Shown one piece after another: positions 36,807-45,704 of a stretch of DNA of 64,000 bases (its first letter is position 1; the number at the start of each line of letters is the position of its first letter). Made by a program: the position numbers and the translations under genes. A model generated the notes under the pieces. That model was not told where the DNA came from. It did no database searches and worked only from the letters and a program-made list of their open reading frames with translations. Where the stretch lies: positions 1-64,000 of the forward strand of contig CAZEJS010000007.1 of the NCBI GenBank assembly GCA_964512645.1. Direction: 5' to 3'. Source of the stretch: CAZEJS01 sp964512645. GTDB taxonomy: Bacteria > Actinomycetota > Geothermincolia > Fen-727 > Anoxymicrobiaceae.

Positions 36807-36836
36807 GTATCTGGCTTCCGTCCGATTTGGCTCCCC
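36807..36836. repeat. Right copy of 30-bp direct repeat at tRNA-Asn 3' end
   Basis: Matches 34080-34109 at 29 of 30 positions. Bases 36828-36836 are the 3' end of tRNA-Asn with CCA; the other 21 bases are outside the tRNA. This is the intact-tRNA side of the presumed integration site. Confidence 0.65.
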
Positions 36837-36903
36837 GGGCAGGACTCGAACCTGCAACACACTGGTTAACAGCCAGTTGCTCTACCGATTGAGCTACCGG
36901 GGA
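36828..36903 (-). tRNA. tRNA-Asn (anticodon GUU)
   Basis: 76 nt with encoded CCA. Acceptor stem TCCCCGG pairs with CCGGGGA, the anticodon arm reads CTGGC-TGTTAAC-CAG, and the T-loop GGTTCGAGTCC is normal. The discriminator is G. Its 3' end overlaps the att-like repeat. Confidence 0.95.
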
Positions 36904-36929
36904 GCGTTGATCCGTAGCAACGAAGTCCA

Positions 36930-36958
36930 ATTATAGTGAAGCCCGCCCCCGGGCGCAA
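36930..36958 (-). promoter_or_regulatory. Promoter of tRNA-Asn
   Basis: On the minus strand TTGCGC (36958-36953), a 17-base spacer and TATAAT (36935-36930) precede the tRNA 5' end by 26 bases. Confidence 0.7.
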
Positions 36959-36995
36959 AACCAACGCTCCCGCGGGGGAGCCCCGGGCCGTGGCT

Positions 36996-37277
36996 TCAGG
37001 CCTCGGGCGCGCTCTCCGGGGGCTCCCCTTCACCGGCGGGGATGCCCGGGGACCTGCCTTCGGCCATGGCCGCCGCGCACTTGTCGGCGTACGGGCACCA
37101 CTCCATGCAGCCGAGGTCCAGCCGGGGGTTGGGGAACCGGAAGCCGCAGCCGGGACATTTCCTGGAGACGTCGTCCTTGAAGAACTCCACCGGCCCTCCG
37201 CAGACCGGGCACTCGGTCTCGAAGATGTCCTCCGGCTTCCAGAACAGGGTGTTCTGTCCCGGGCAGATGATATCCAT
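36996..37277 (-). CDS. Small cysteine-rich (zinc-ribbon) protein
   Basis: 93 residues. Pairs CPVCGG and CPGCGFRFPNP suggest a zinc ribbon, with more cysteines in LGCMEWCPYADKC. The ATG at 37277 overlaps the stop of the upstream ferredoxin-domain gene by one base (TGATG) and has GGAGGTGG upstream, so both are made together. Role unknown; perhaps electron transfer or a partner of the ferredoxin-domain protein. Confidence 0.7.
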   Translation of the reverse strand: MDIICPGQNTLFWKPEDIFETECPVCGGPVEFFKDDVSRKCPGCGFRFPNPRLDLGCMEWCPYADKCAAAMAEGRSPGIPAGEGEPPESAPEA

Positions 37278-38008
37278 CAGCCACCACCTCCCGGGGCCAC
37301 CGTCTCCTCCAGGATGTCGCCTTTCATCCCCACCTTGGTGAAGGTAAGCGGTATGTCCTTGCCGGATTCCTTGAGCGACTCGTGCACCAGGTGCACCAGC
37401 CCGAAGCAGCAGGGGACCTCCATGTAGACCACTTCCAGCGACCTGATGTCGTTCTGGATGAAGATCTGGGCGAGCTTCTTCCTGTAGAAATCGAAGCTGT
37501 CGAGCTTGGGGCAGCCGATCACCAGCGTCCTGCCGCGGAGAAACCGCTCGTGGAAGTCCGCGAAAGTGAACGGCACGCAATCGGCGGCGATAAGGAGGTG
37601 CGCCCCGTCGAAGTACGGCGCCTTGACCGGCGCCAGCTTGAGCTGCACCGGCCAGTTTGTGAGCCGCGACGGCACATCCGTGGGAGCGCCGGGCTCGCCC
37701 TCGAGGTCCACCAGCTCGCACCTCGCTATCGACCGCGGAGCGGAGCCCGCGCACGACGACGCCTTCTGCGCCGCCACGTGCGCCTCGGCCGCCGCCTGAT
37801 CGAACTCGGAAGCCTCCCGCTCCTCGATGGTTATCGCGTCCTGCGGGCACTCCCCGATGCAGGCGCCCAGGCCGTCGCAGTAAGTCTCGCTGACCAGCTT
37901 CGCCTTGCCCCCGACTATCTCGATCGCGCCCTCGGCGCAGGCCTCGGCGCATTGGCCGCAGCCGTCGCATTTCTCCTCGTCGATCCTGATGATGTTTCGT
38001 ACTGCCAA
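37277..38008 (-). CDS. 2[4Fe-4S] ferredoxin-domain protein
   Basis: 243 residues. Residues 1-65 hold two 4Fe-4S motifs (CDGCGQCAEAC and CDGLGACIGEC). The remaining 175 residues have a further domain with cysteines (AADCVPFTF; IGCPKLDSFDFYRKK; VPCCFGLVH) seen in ferredoxin-like proteins of anaerobes with unknown role. Start is TTG at 38008 with GGGAGGGC upstream. First of two coupled genes; it belongs to the rubredoxin/FprA cluster by strand and spacing. Confidence 0.75.
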   Translation of the reverse strand: MAVRNIIRIDEEKCDGCGQCAEACAEGAIEIVGGKAKLVSETYCDGLGACIGECPQDAITIEEREASEFDQAAAEAHVAAQKASSCAGSAPRSIARCELVDLEGEPGAPTDVPSRLTNWPVQLKLAPVKAPYFDGAHLLIAADCVPFTFADFHERFLRGRTLVIGCPKLDSFDFYRKKLAQIFIQNDIRSLEVVYMEVPCCFGLVHLVHESLKESGKDIPLTFTKVGMKGDILEETVAPGGGG

Positions 38009-38036
38009 GCCGCCCTCCCGGTCAGCTCCCGTCTCG

Positions 38037-38198
38037 TCAATCCTCCGGCGAGAACTCGTCCTTGTCCGCCCCGCACACCGGGCACACCCAGTCGTCGGGC
38101 AGGTCCTCGAACGCGGTGCCCGGCTCTATGCCCCCGTCCGGGTCGCCCTCGGCGGGGTCGTACACATAACCGCAGATCCCACAGACGTACTTCTTCAT
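38037..38198 (-). CDS. Rubredoxin
   Basis: 53 residues with the complete rubredoxin pattern: CGICGYVYDPAEGDPD...PDDWVCPVCGADKDEF. The Fe(SCys)4 centre carries single electrons. ATG at 38198 is preceded by AAAGGAG. Next to a flavin reductase and FprA it would form the same chain as the Hrb/FprA system of Moorella, but as separate genes. Confidence 0.95.
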   Translation of the reverse strand: MKKYVCGICGYVYDPAEGDPDGGIEPGTAFEDLPDDWVCPVCGADKDEFSPED

Positions 38199-38232
38199 CG
38201 ATAGCTCCTTTCGACGACGCCTTCGGCCGGCG

Positions 38233-38793
38233 TCACTGCCCGCCCGCGCCACCCCGGTAGGTCGGGGCTTTCGCGGGCGTCTCTCCCTGGTAGGTCGGGG
38301 CGGCGGCGGGCGCCCTCCCCTTCATCTTGTGATACGCGGCGTAGGTCATCGGCTCCTCGTCGCCGAGGACCCTGCCGCTGGTCACGTCCGCGGCGAACAA
38401 CGTATGCGTGCCGGCGTCCAGGCTGTCGAACACCTCGGCCTCGAAGACGGACACCGCGTTGGCGGTGACCAGCGGGCATCCGCTGTTCCCCTCCACCGTC
38501 TCGATGTCCGCCAGCTTGTCCACCTCACGACCGGTCCTGAACCCGAACAGGCCGATGAACTTCAGCGGGGCGCCCGCCGACAGCACTGATATCCCCAGCA
38601 GGCCGCTCTTCTCTATGAACTCGTGGGTGTAATTCTCCTTGTTTATCGCCACGGCGACGCGCGGGGGCGTGGCCGCGACCTGGAACACCGTGTTGGCTAT
38701 CTGGGCGTTGGCCTTCCCCTCGAAGCAGGAGGCCACCACGTACAGCCCGTATGTGCAGCTCCAGAGGGCTTTCTGGTCCAGTTCAATCGTCAC
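38233..38793 (-). CDS. Flavin reductase-like (Hrb-type FMN domain) protein
   Basis: 186 residues. The FMN-binding split-barrel of flavin reductases/Hrb is seen (TYGLYVVASCFEGKANAQIANT; RVAVAINKENYTHEFI; LFGFRTGREVDK). The C-terminal tail holds two near copies of APTYQG/RG(E/G), coded by a short tandem DNA repeat. In Moorella this domain is fused with rubredoxin; here they are split. Start GTG at 38793 overlaps the FprA gene by 11 bases. It probably reduces rubredoxin or free flavin with NAD(P)H. Confidence 0.8.
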   Translation of the reverse strand: MTIELDQKALWSCTYGLYVVASCFEGKANAQIANTVFQVAATPPRVAVAINKENYTHEFIEKSGLLGISVLSAGAPLKFIGLFGFRTGREVDKLADIETVEGNSGCPLVTANAVSVFEAEVFDSLDAGTHTLFAADVTSGRVLGDEEPMTYAAYHKMKGRAPAAAPTYQGETPAKAPTYRGGAGGQ

Positions 38794-39994
38794 CGGAGAT
38801 CACTTCCTTGAGCCTTTTCGCGACGGCCGAGCCCAGCCGCCTGCATTCGTCGACCGCCGCGTCGTCCGGCTTGAAGCGAACGCTCAGGGGCTCCGCGACG
38901 AGATCGACCTTCATCTCCTCGAGGTATTCTTTCACCTGTTGTGCGCCTTCACCGCTCCACCCGAAGGAACCGAAGGCCGCGCCCACGAGGTTGGCCGGCT
39001 TCAGACCCCGCGCGTAGGTCAGCACCTCCGCCACGCTGGGGTAGATGTTGTTGTTGATGGTGGGCGACCCTACCACCAGCGCCCCCGCCTCCAGCAGCTC
39101 GGTCATCACGGTGTTCCGGTCGCTGGACTTAAGCGGCAGGACCACCGTCCGTACGCCCTCCGCGGTCAGGCCCTCCTCCACCCCCCGCGCCATCATCCCG
39201 GTGCTTCCCCACATCGTATCGTAGGTCACCACGGCTTTCATCGTCGGCCGCTGCGCGCAGAACCTCCGGTACGTCTCGATCGGCCGGGTTACGTCCCTGC
39301 GCCATACCGGCCCGTGGTCCGGGGCGATTACCTCGATGGGCACGCCCAGTGCCTGCACCCTGTCGAGCAGCTTGTCGATTATCCGCGCGTAAGGAGTGAG
39401 GATGTTGGCGAAGTACTTGGTGTTCTCCTCCCGGATGACGCCGTCGTCTATCTCGTCGGCGAACCTCTCGCTGGAGGCGAGGTGCATCCCGAAGCCGTCC
39501 TGGGAGAACAGCAGCCGGTCGTCGGCCAGGTAGGTCATCATGCTGTCCGGCCAGTGGACCATCCTGGTCTCGATGAACGTGAGGTTCACTCCGCCCAGGT
39601 TGAGCGCCTGTCCGTCTTCCGCGGCCTCGATGGCGCCGGGGCCGAAATACCCCGCCAGGTCCTTCAGTCCCATCCGGGAGGCGAACACCTTCTCCGGGCG
39701 GACTTCTCCGATAACGTCGTAGAGGGCGCCGGAATGGTCCGGCTCAGAGTGGTTGGAGATGATGTACCTGATGTTAGAGGGGTCGGTCACCGAGGCGACC
39801 CGGGCCAGCAGCTCGTCCTTGAACGGCCTGAGCACCGTGTCTATCAGTATCACGTCGTCCGCGACGACCAGGTAAGCGTTGTATGTCGAACCCCTGGGGG
39901 TCCTGTAACCGTGGAAATCCCTGATGCCCCAGTCGATAGCCCCGACCCAGTAAACGTGCTCGCTTATCTTGACCGCCTTGAAACGTGAGTCCAT
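38783..39994 (-). CDS. FprA-type flavodiiron protein
   Basis: 403 residues. The metallo-beta-lactamase-like domain has the diiron motif NHSEPDHSG near residue 80 and further ligands (VHWPDSMMTY; APDHGPVW). Residues 255-400 form a flavodoxin with an FMN loop YDTMWGSTGMMA. These enzymes reduce O2 to water or NO to N2O. The ATG follows GGAGGGGTGG. With the flavin reductase and rubredoxin downstream it makes an NAD(P)H-to-O2/NO pathway. Confidence 0.95.
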   Translation of the reverse strand: MDSRFKAVKISEHVYWVGAIDWGIRDFHGYRTPRGSTYNAYLVVADDVILIDTVLRPFKDELLARVASVTDPSNIRYIISNHSEPDHSGALYDVIGEVRPEKVFASRMGLKDLAGYFGPGAIEAAEDGQALNLGGVNLTFIETRMVHWPDSMMTYLADDRLLFSQDGFGMHLASSERFADEIDDGVIREENTKYFANILTPYARIIDKLLDRVQALGVPIEVIAPDHGPVWRRDVTRPIETYRRFCAQRPTMKAVVTYDTMWGSTGMMARGVEEGLTAEGVRTVVLPLKSSDRNTVMTELLEAGALVVGSPTINNNIYPSVAEVLTYARGLKPANLVGAAFGSFGWSGEGAQQVKEYLEEMKVDLVAEPLSVRFKPDDAAVDECRRLGSAVAKRLKEVISGDD

Positions 39995-40018
39995 CTTCCA
40001 CCCCTCCCGGGCCCGCCT

Positions 40019-40507
40019 TCAGCGGCGCATGGCGAGCTCCCCGTCGAGCTTCTCCAGCTCCTCTTCGCGATCACCGGCCGCCTTTATCCTCTCGACGACG
40101 GCGGCGGCGGACTCCTCTTCCTCCTCCTGCTCGGCCACGTACCACTGCAGGAACTCGAAGGTTTCCTCGTCCTCGTCCTCCCGCGCCACGCCCACCAGCG
40201 AATCGATGAGGCCGGTGACCTTTCGCTCGTGCTCAAGGGCCGCCTCGAAAGGCTGCAGCGCTCCCTCCCACTCGCCGGGCGGCTCGTCAATCGGGTAGAG
40301 CTTCACCCTGCCTCCCGCTTCGACGACGTAATCGAAGAACTTCATGGCGTGCACCAGCTCTTCCAGTCGCTGGACGCGCATCCAGCTCGCGAAGCCGGGC
40401 ATGCCTATCGACTCGTAGTACGCGGCCATCGAAAGGTAGAGATAGGCCGAGTACATCTCCGCGTTCAACTGCCTGTTGAGCGCCTCGCGCATCCTGTCGC
40501 TCAGCAT
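40019..40507 (-). CDS. Ferritin
   Basis: 162 residues, ferritin family. The ferroxidase-centre pattern is seen: NAEMYSAYLYLSMAAYYE near residue 15 and EELVHAMKFF near 50, then EQEEEEES in helix D. It stores iron as ferric mineral. ATG has GGGGAGGTAA upstream. Sits between FprA and rubrerythrin in the cluster. Confidence 0.9.
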   Translation of the reverse strand: MLSDRMREALNRQLNAEMYSAYLYLSMAAYYESIGMPGFASWMRVQRLEELVHAMKFFDYVVEAGGRVKLYPIDEPPGEWEGALQPFEAALEHERKVTGLIDSLVGVAREDEDEETFEFLQWYVAEQEEEEESAAAVVERIKAAGDREEELEKLDGELAMRR

Positions 40508-40614
40508 AATTACCTCCCCGTGAGCGTTTCCTCCGCCCGTCGGGGGTATCTTTCGACGGGGCGAACCGCTGTCCTATCGCTCCGGCCACGCCGCTCGGCA
40601 ACCTGCTGTGGCGG

Positions 40615-41190
40615 CTACCAGTTCTCCCCGAGCAGTTCGAAGTAATCGATCGGGTGCGCGCAGGCGGGGCACTTGTTCGGCGCTTCCTTGCCCTCGTGCA
40701 GGTACCCGCAGTTCAGGCAGCGCCACACCACCGGTTCTTCCCTCTTGAAGACCCTGCCCGAGTCCACGTTCCCCAGAAGGTCCAGGTAGCGCTTCTCGTG
40801 CTGCCTCTCGGCGACCATCACCGCCTCCCAGACCCGGGCTATCTCCTCGAAACCCTCCTGGCGGGCGACCTCGGCGAACCCCGGATACAACCGGGTCCAT
40901 TCCATGTTCTCGCCGGCCGCGGCGGCCTCGAGGTTTTCCGCCGTGGTGCCGATTACGCCCGCGGGAAACTCCGCGCTCACCATGGCGTCGCCACCCTCGA
41001 GGAACTTGAAAAAACGCTTGGCGTGCTCCTTCTCCTGGTTGGCTGTTTCCTCGAAGATCGCAGCGATCTGAACGTACCCGTCTTTGCGCGCCTGGCTGGC
41101 GAAGTACGTGTAGCGGTTTCTCGCCTGGGACTCGCCCGCGAACGACGCCATCAGGTTCTTCTCCGTCTGCGAGCCTTTCAGTTCTGCCAT
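40615..41190 (-). CDS. Rubrerythrin
   Basis: 191 residues. The erythrin part holds the diiron motif (GESQARNRYTYFAS; EETANQEKEHAKRFF), and the C-terminal rubredoxin site is CLNCGYLHEGKE...CPACAHP. It reduces hydrogen peroxide using rubredoxin electrons. ATG has AAGGAGGAG upstream. Confidence 0.95.
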   Translation of the reverse strand: MAELKGSQTEKNLMASFAGESQARNRYTYFASQARKDGYVQIAAIFEETANQEKEHAKRFFKFLEGGDAMVSAEFPAGVIGTTAENLEAAAAGENMEWTRLYPGFAEVARQEGFEEIARVWEAVMVAERQHEKRYLDLLGNVDSGRVFKREEPVVWRCLNCGYLHEGKEAPNKCPACAHPIDYFELLGENW

Positions 41191-41260
41191 TGCTCTCCTC
41201 CTTAATACCCCTGGCGGACCTCCGGGAACTGTTTATCACACGGTCCGCTTGCTAACCTTG

Positions 41261-42055
41261 TCATTTCTCAATCCCGTTGATGAACTCTCCAAGGGAAAGT
41301 CCCTCCCGGATGCCCAGCCGCGTCAGGCAGAAATCGTATCGCACGGGGTCCCCGGGGGCAAACCGGCGGAAGCCCGCGGTTATCTGGAGAACGGTCCGGA
41401 GGTCCGCCTGCTTCCGGGAGGTCAGGCCCAGTGCCAGCCCGGCGCTGTGCATGTGCGTGTCCAGCGGGACCAGGAGCAGCGAGGGATCGACGCCGGTCCA
41501 CCCGCCGGGGTCGACATCGTCCCGGCGCACCATCCAGCGAAGGTACAGGTTCAGGCGCTTGCAGGCGCTGCCCGCGGCGGTCGAGGGCAGGGTGAACCCG
41601 CGGCAGCCGGGCGCCCCGGCCTCGATCTCGGATACGAAGCGCGCCATCGCGCCGGTGAGGTCGGCCACCCCCGGTTCAATCCCGCTGGCGAAGCAGGCGT
41701 TGAGCGAACCGTACCGGGCGATGACCCGGCGGACGCCTTCCAGCAGCGCCGCCATGTCGTCTCCGGAGGTGAAACGGTGCTTGAAGCCCTCGAAGGCGTC
41801 CCGGAGCGACCGATCCGTCGAGCCCAGCAGGAAATCCGCGGGCCGCGGCCCCAGCACGTCCAGCGCCCGCCCGGCGCTTTTCAGTATCTGGGCCACGCGT
41901 CCGTAGGCCAGGACGGAGGCCACCAGCCCGGCGATCTCCCGATCGCCCACCGCCGGATAGCGGTAAAGGAACTCCAGCGGGTCGGGGTGGACGTACTCTC
42001 GCCTGTTGTAACGCCGGTAAAGCTCCTCGAGGGCGCTTCCGGTCCCGCTGTCTAT
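41261..42055 (-). CDS. TIGR02757/DUF2400 family protein with probable AUA start
   Basis: The family protein is clear from GDREIAGLVASVLAYGRV, PLDTHMHSAGLALGL and ITAGFRRFAPGDPVRYDFCLTR motifs. Sequence coding the conserved start (LEELYRRYNRR, HPDPLEFLYRY) extends in frame upstream of the first GTG at 41950 to 42055. In that extension no ATG, GTG or TTG occurs before the TAG of the upstream gene; the only codon with the right SD spacing is ATA (GAGGAGG at 42061-42067, five bases, then ATA). So AUA initiation is proposed. About 264 residues. Function unknown. Confidence 0.75.
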   Translation of the reverse strand: MDSGTGSALEELYRRYNRREYVHPDPLEFLYRYPAVGDREIAGLVASVLAYGRVAQILKSAGRALDVLGPRPADFLLGSTDRSLRDAFEGFKHRFTSGDDMAALLEGVRRVIARYGSLNACFASGIEPGVADLTGAMARFVSEIEAGAPGCRGFTLPSTAAGSACKRLNLYLRWMVRRDDVDPGGWTGVDPSLLLVPLDTHMHSAGLALGLTSRKQADLRTVLQITAGFRRFAPGDPVRYDFCLTRLGIREGLSLGEFINGIEK

Positions 42056-42352
42056 CTAGTCCTCCTCGAGCCCGGCTATGTCCCCCTCGCTGAAGAGGAA
42101 CCTCCCGGCGTGCTCGCTCAGCGCGGGGTCGCGCCTCCTCAGGTACTCCAGGAGCATCGAGGCGTGCTCCTTCTCCTCGTCGCGGTTGTGCTCGAGGATG
42201 GCGCGCAGCTCCTCGTCCCCGGTGGCCAGCACCCTCTGGTGATACCAGTCCACCGCCTGCAGCTCCTCTGTCAGCGAGACGAGCGCCCGGTGGTGGTCCC
42301 TTCCCTCCTCGGTGAGGATGTCGAAGGGCTCATGGTACGCTTCAGCGCACAT
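42056..42352 (-). CDS. Encapsulated-ferritin (EncFtn)-type protein
   Basis: 98 residues. The pattern TEEGRDHHRALVSLTEELQA, AVDWYHQRV and HNRDEEKEHASMLLEYLRR matches EncFtn, the two-helix ferritin packed in encapsulin shells, including the ExxW and EExxH iron ligands. The usual C-terminal shell-targeting peptide is not present; the chain ends at AGLEED. No encapsulin gene is in the window. ATG 42352 has GGAGGG upstream. The stop TAG is followed at once by the DUF2400 gene in the same frame. Confidence 0.85.
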   Translation of the reverse strand: MCAEAYHEPFDILTEEGRDHHRALVSLTEELQAVDWYHQRVLATGDEELRAILEHNRDEEKEHASMLLEYLRRRDPALSEHAGRFLFSEGDIAGLEED

Positions 42353-42528
42353 CTTCTCCCTCCTCTCCAAAGCCCGGCGCACAACTGGACTTTGACGGCC
42401 GGCGCCCGTTCCCTTCCGGGGGAATCATCGTTCACCTTCAACTCCTAGAAAGATGCAGGGGCTGCGGGAACCCGGCAAAGAAGAAAAGACGCGGAAAGTG
42501 AACCGCGCCCCCCCCGGTGCCGGGCGCA

Positions 42529-43719
<1,191 letters not shown>

Positions 43720-43773
43720 CGCCAGGTATTCACCACCTTGTCGGTCTTCGCCCCGCCACGATAACGCCGTGGT

Positions 43774-45621
43774 TCAACCGTGATCGTAAGGGATTTGGTC
43801 GCGGATCAACTGCTGAAGCTCCAGCAACTGCCCGCAGAGAGCATCGTACTTCTTCGGTTCGAGCCTCTTGTTCGTGTTCCTTATGTCGGCCTCTACCTTC
43901 TGCTTGCGTCGCTTCAGAAACACCAGCATGAGCCTGTCGAAAACGCGGCCCTCTTCTCCCTGGCCGCAATCCGGCGGCGACTCGACGAGGAGCTCCAGCA
44001 GACGCCGCCGCACGTCCTCGTCCTCCGCGGTGTCGGCCCGCTGTCTCAAAAAAGCGTCATATTCAGTCTGGGAAACTTCTTCGTCACCTACCGGGAATTC
44101 CTTTAATATGGACAGTATTTTTTTATTGACCGGCTCCGCGAAGAAGCCGTCGTCCAGGTAGCGATGCTCGCGCAACGCCTCGACGCTGTGCGCCAGCACC
44201 CTGAGAGCCTCGGACTCGACTTTGTCCGACATCAGGCCGAGGCGCGCCTGGCCGGCGCCGTCGCGGGCACGCGCTCCCGGCGGCCGCAGTGCGTTTCTGG
44301 CGAACACCTGGACCGTCTCCTCCGGCATCTCCAGGCGCGAGGCCACTTTCCTGAGGAGCTCGTCCCGCGCCGGCCGCATCTCCGGTGAAGCCACTCGACT
44401 CAGCACCGGCGCGCAGGCCTGCAGGGCCTTCTGCCGGGCCACCGCGCTCGACGTGTCCATGGAGGCGATGATCCGTTCGACCGAGAAGTCGAGGATGGAG
44501 ACGGCGCGCTCCTTGAGGTCGAGAAACGCCCCCGCTCCTCCCTTCTCGATAACGCTCGCGGGGTCCTCTCCGGGGGGAAGGGTTATCACCAGTATCTCCA
44601 GGCTGAAGCTGTTGAAGAACTCCAGGACGCGCTTCGCGGCCTCCACCCCCGCCCTGTCCGCGTCGAACGACAGGAAAATCCTGTCGGAAAACCGCGACAG
44701 GAGTTCCAGATGGCTCTCGGTGAGCGCCGTCCCGAGGGGAGCGACCACGGGCATTACGCCGGCCTGCCTCAGGGCCAGGAGGTCGGTGCAGCCTTCGACC
44801 ACCACGGCTTCCCTGGCATCCTGGATGGCCTGGCGCGCCTGGTAGAACCCGTACAGGACCTTCCCCTTCCTGTAGACGGGGGATTCCGGCGAGTTGATGT
44901 ACTTGGGGCCCTCTTCTTCCCCGGGCATCCGCCTCGCGCTGAACGCCACCACCCGGCCGCGGTGGTCCAGAATAGGAAACATTATCCTGTCGCGAAACAG
45001 GTCGTAAACGCCGCGCCCGTCCCGGGAGCGTCCGCCCTGCCGCTCCCGCGCCAGGCCGACGGTGGCCATCTCCCGCTCGTCGAACCCCTTCCTGGACAGG
45101 AAACCGCTGAGGTTGTCCCACCCGGGCGGGGCGAACCCGATCCTGTACTCCCCGGCGATCCCCGAGGAGAAGCCGCGCACCGCCAGGTACTCCCTGGCCG
45201 GCGCGCCGGCGGGCGTCTCCACCAGGTTGTAATGGAAAAAATCCGACGCTGTCTGGTTCAGCTTGAACAGCCGGTCTTTCTCCAGCCTCCCTTTGAGCTC
45301 GTCCGGGGAGGCGGCGTCGTAGGTGAGCCGGTAGCCGATCCTGTCCGCGAGCTTCTCGATCGCCTCGGCGAAACCGAGCCCGTCGATCTGCATCAGGAAG
45401 CTGACCACGTTGCCGCCGGCCTTGCAGCCGTGGCAGAAGAACACCTCCTTGGCGGGGTTCACGTAGAAAGAGGGGTCCTTCTCCTTGTGGAAGGGGCAGG
45501 GGCCCCGGTACTCACGGCCCGCCTTCTTCAGGGGCACGTACTCCGAGATGACCTGCACTATGTCCGTGCGCTCCCGCACGGCCTCTATGTCGGAGTCTCT
45601 GATCCTGCCGCCGGGGGACAT
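43774..45621 (-). CDS. dnaG: DNA primase
   Basis: 615 residues. The zinc finger CPFHKEKDPSFYV...FFCHGCKAGG is near residue 40, the toprim motifs (VVEGCTDLLALRQAG; LSFDADRAG) near 265-310, and a DnaB-binding C-terminal helical part follows. It makes RNA primers at the replication fork. Start ATG 45621 follows AGGAGAAG. Confidence 0.95.
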   Translation of the reverse strand: MSPGGRIRDSDIEAVRERTDIVQVISEYVPLKKAGREYRGPCPFHKEKDPSFYVNPAKEVFFCHGCKAGGNVVSFLMQIDGLGFAEAIEKLADRIGYRLTYDAASPDELKGRLEKDRLFKLNQTASDFFHYNLVETPAGAPAREYLAVRGFSSGIAGEYRIGFAPPGWDNLSGFLSRKGFDEREMATVGLARERQGGRSRDGRGVYDLFRDRIMFPILDHRGRVVAFSARRMPGEEEGPKYINSPESPVYRKGKVLYGFYQARQAIQDAREAVVVEGCTDLLALRQAGVMPVVAPLGTALTESHLELLSRFSDRIFLSFDADRAGVEAAKRVLEFFNSFSLEILVITLPPGEDPASVIEKGGAGAFLDLKERAVSILDFSVERIIASMDTSSAVARQKALQACAPVLSRVASPEMRPARDELLRKVASRLEMPEETVQVFARNALRPPGARARDGAGQARLGLMSDKVESEALRVLAHSVEALREHRYLDDGFFAEPVNKKILSILKEFPVGDEEVSQTEYDAFLRQRADTAEDEDVRRRLLELLVESPPDCGQGEEGRVFDRLMLVFLKRRKQKVEADIRNTNKRLEPKKYDALCGQLLELQQLIRDQIPYDHG

Positions 45622-45704
45622 CTTCTCCTGCTTTGCATCCGTCCGTCCTCAGGGGTATTCGACCGGCCCCGTCGCCCCACCTCGAGCGCGGGTCAGCCCT
45701 GCCG

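Noticed and set aside
42056..42058. In-frame TAG between EncFtn and DUF2400 read as pyrrolysine fusion
   Set aside because: The two proteins are unrelated and each is complete; an SD sits exactly for a new start, so ordinary stop plus re-initiation is simpler.
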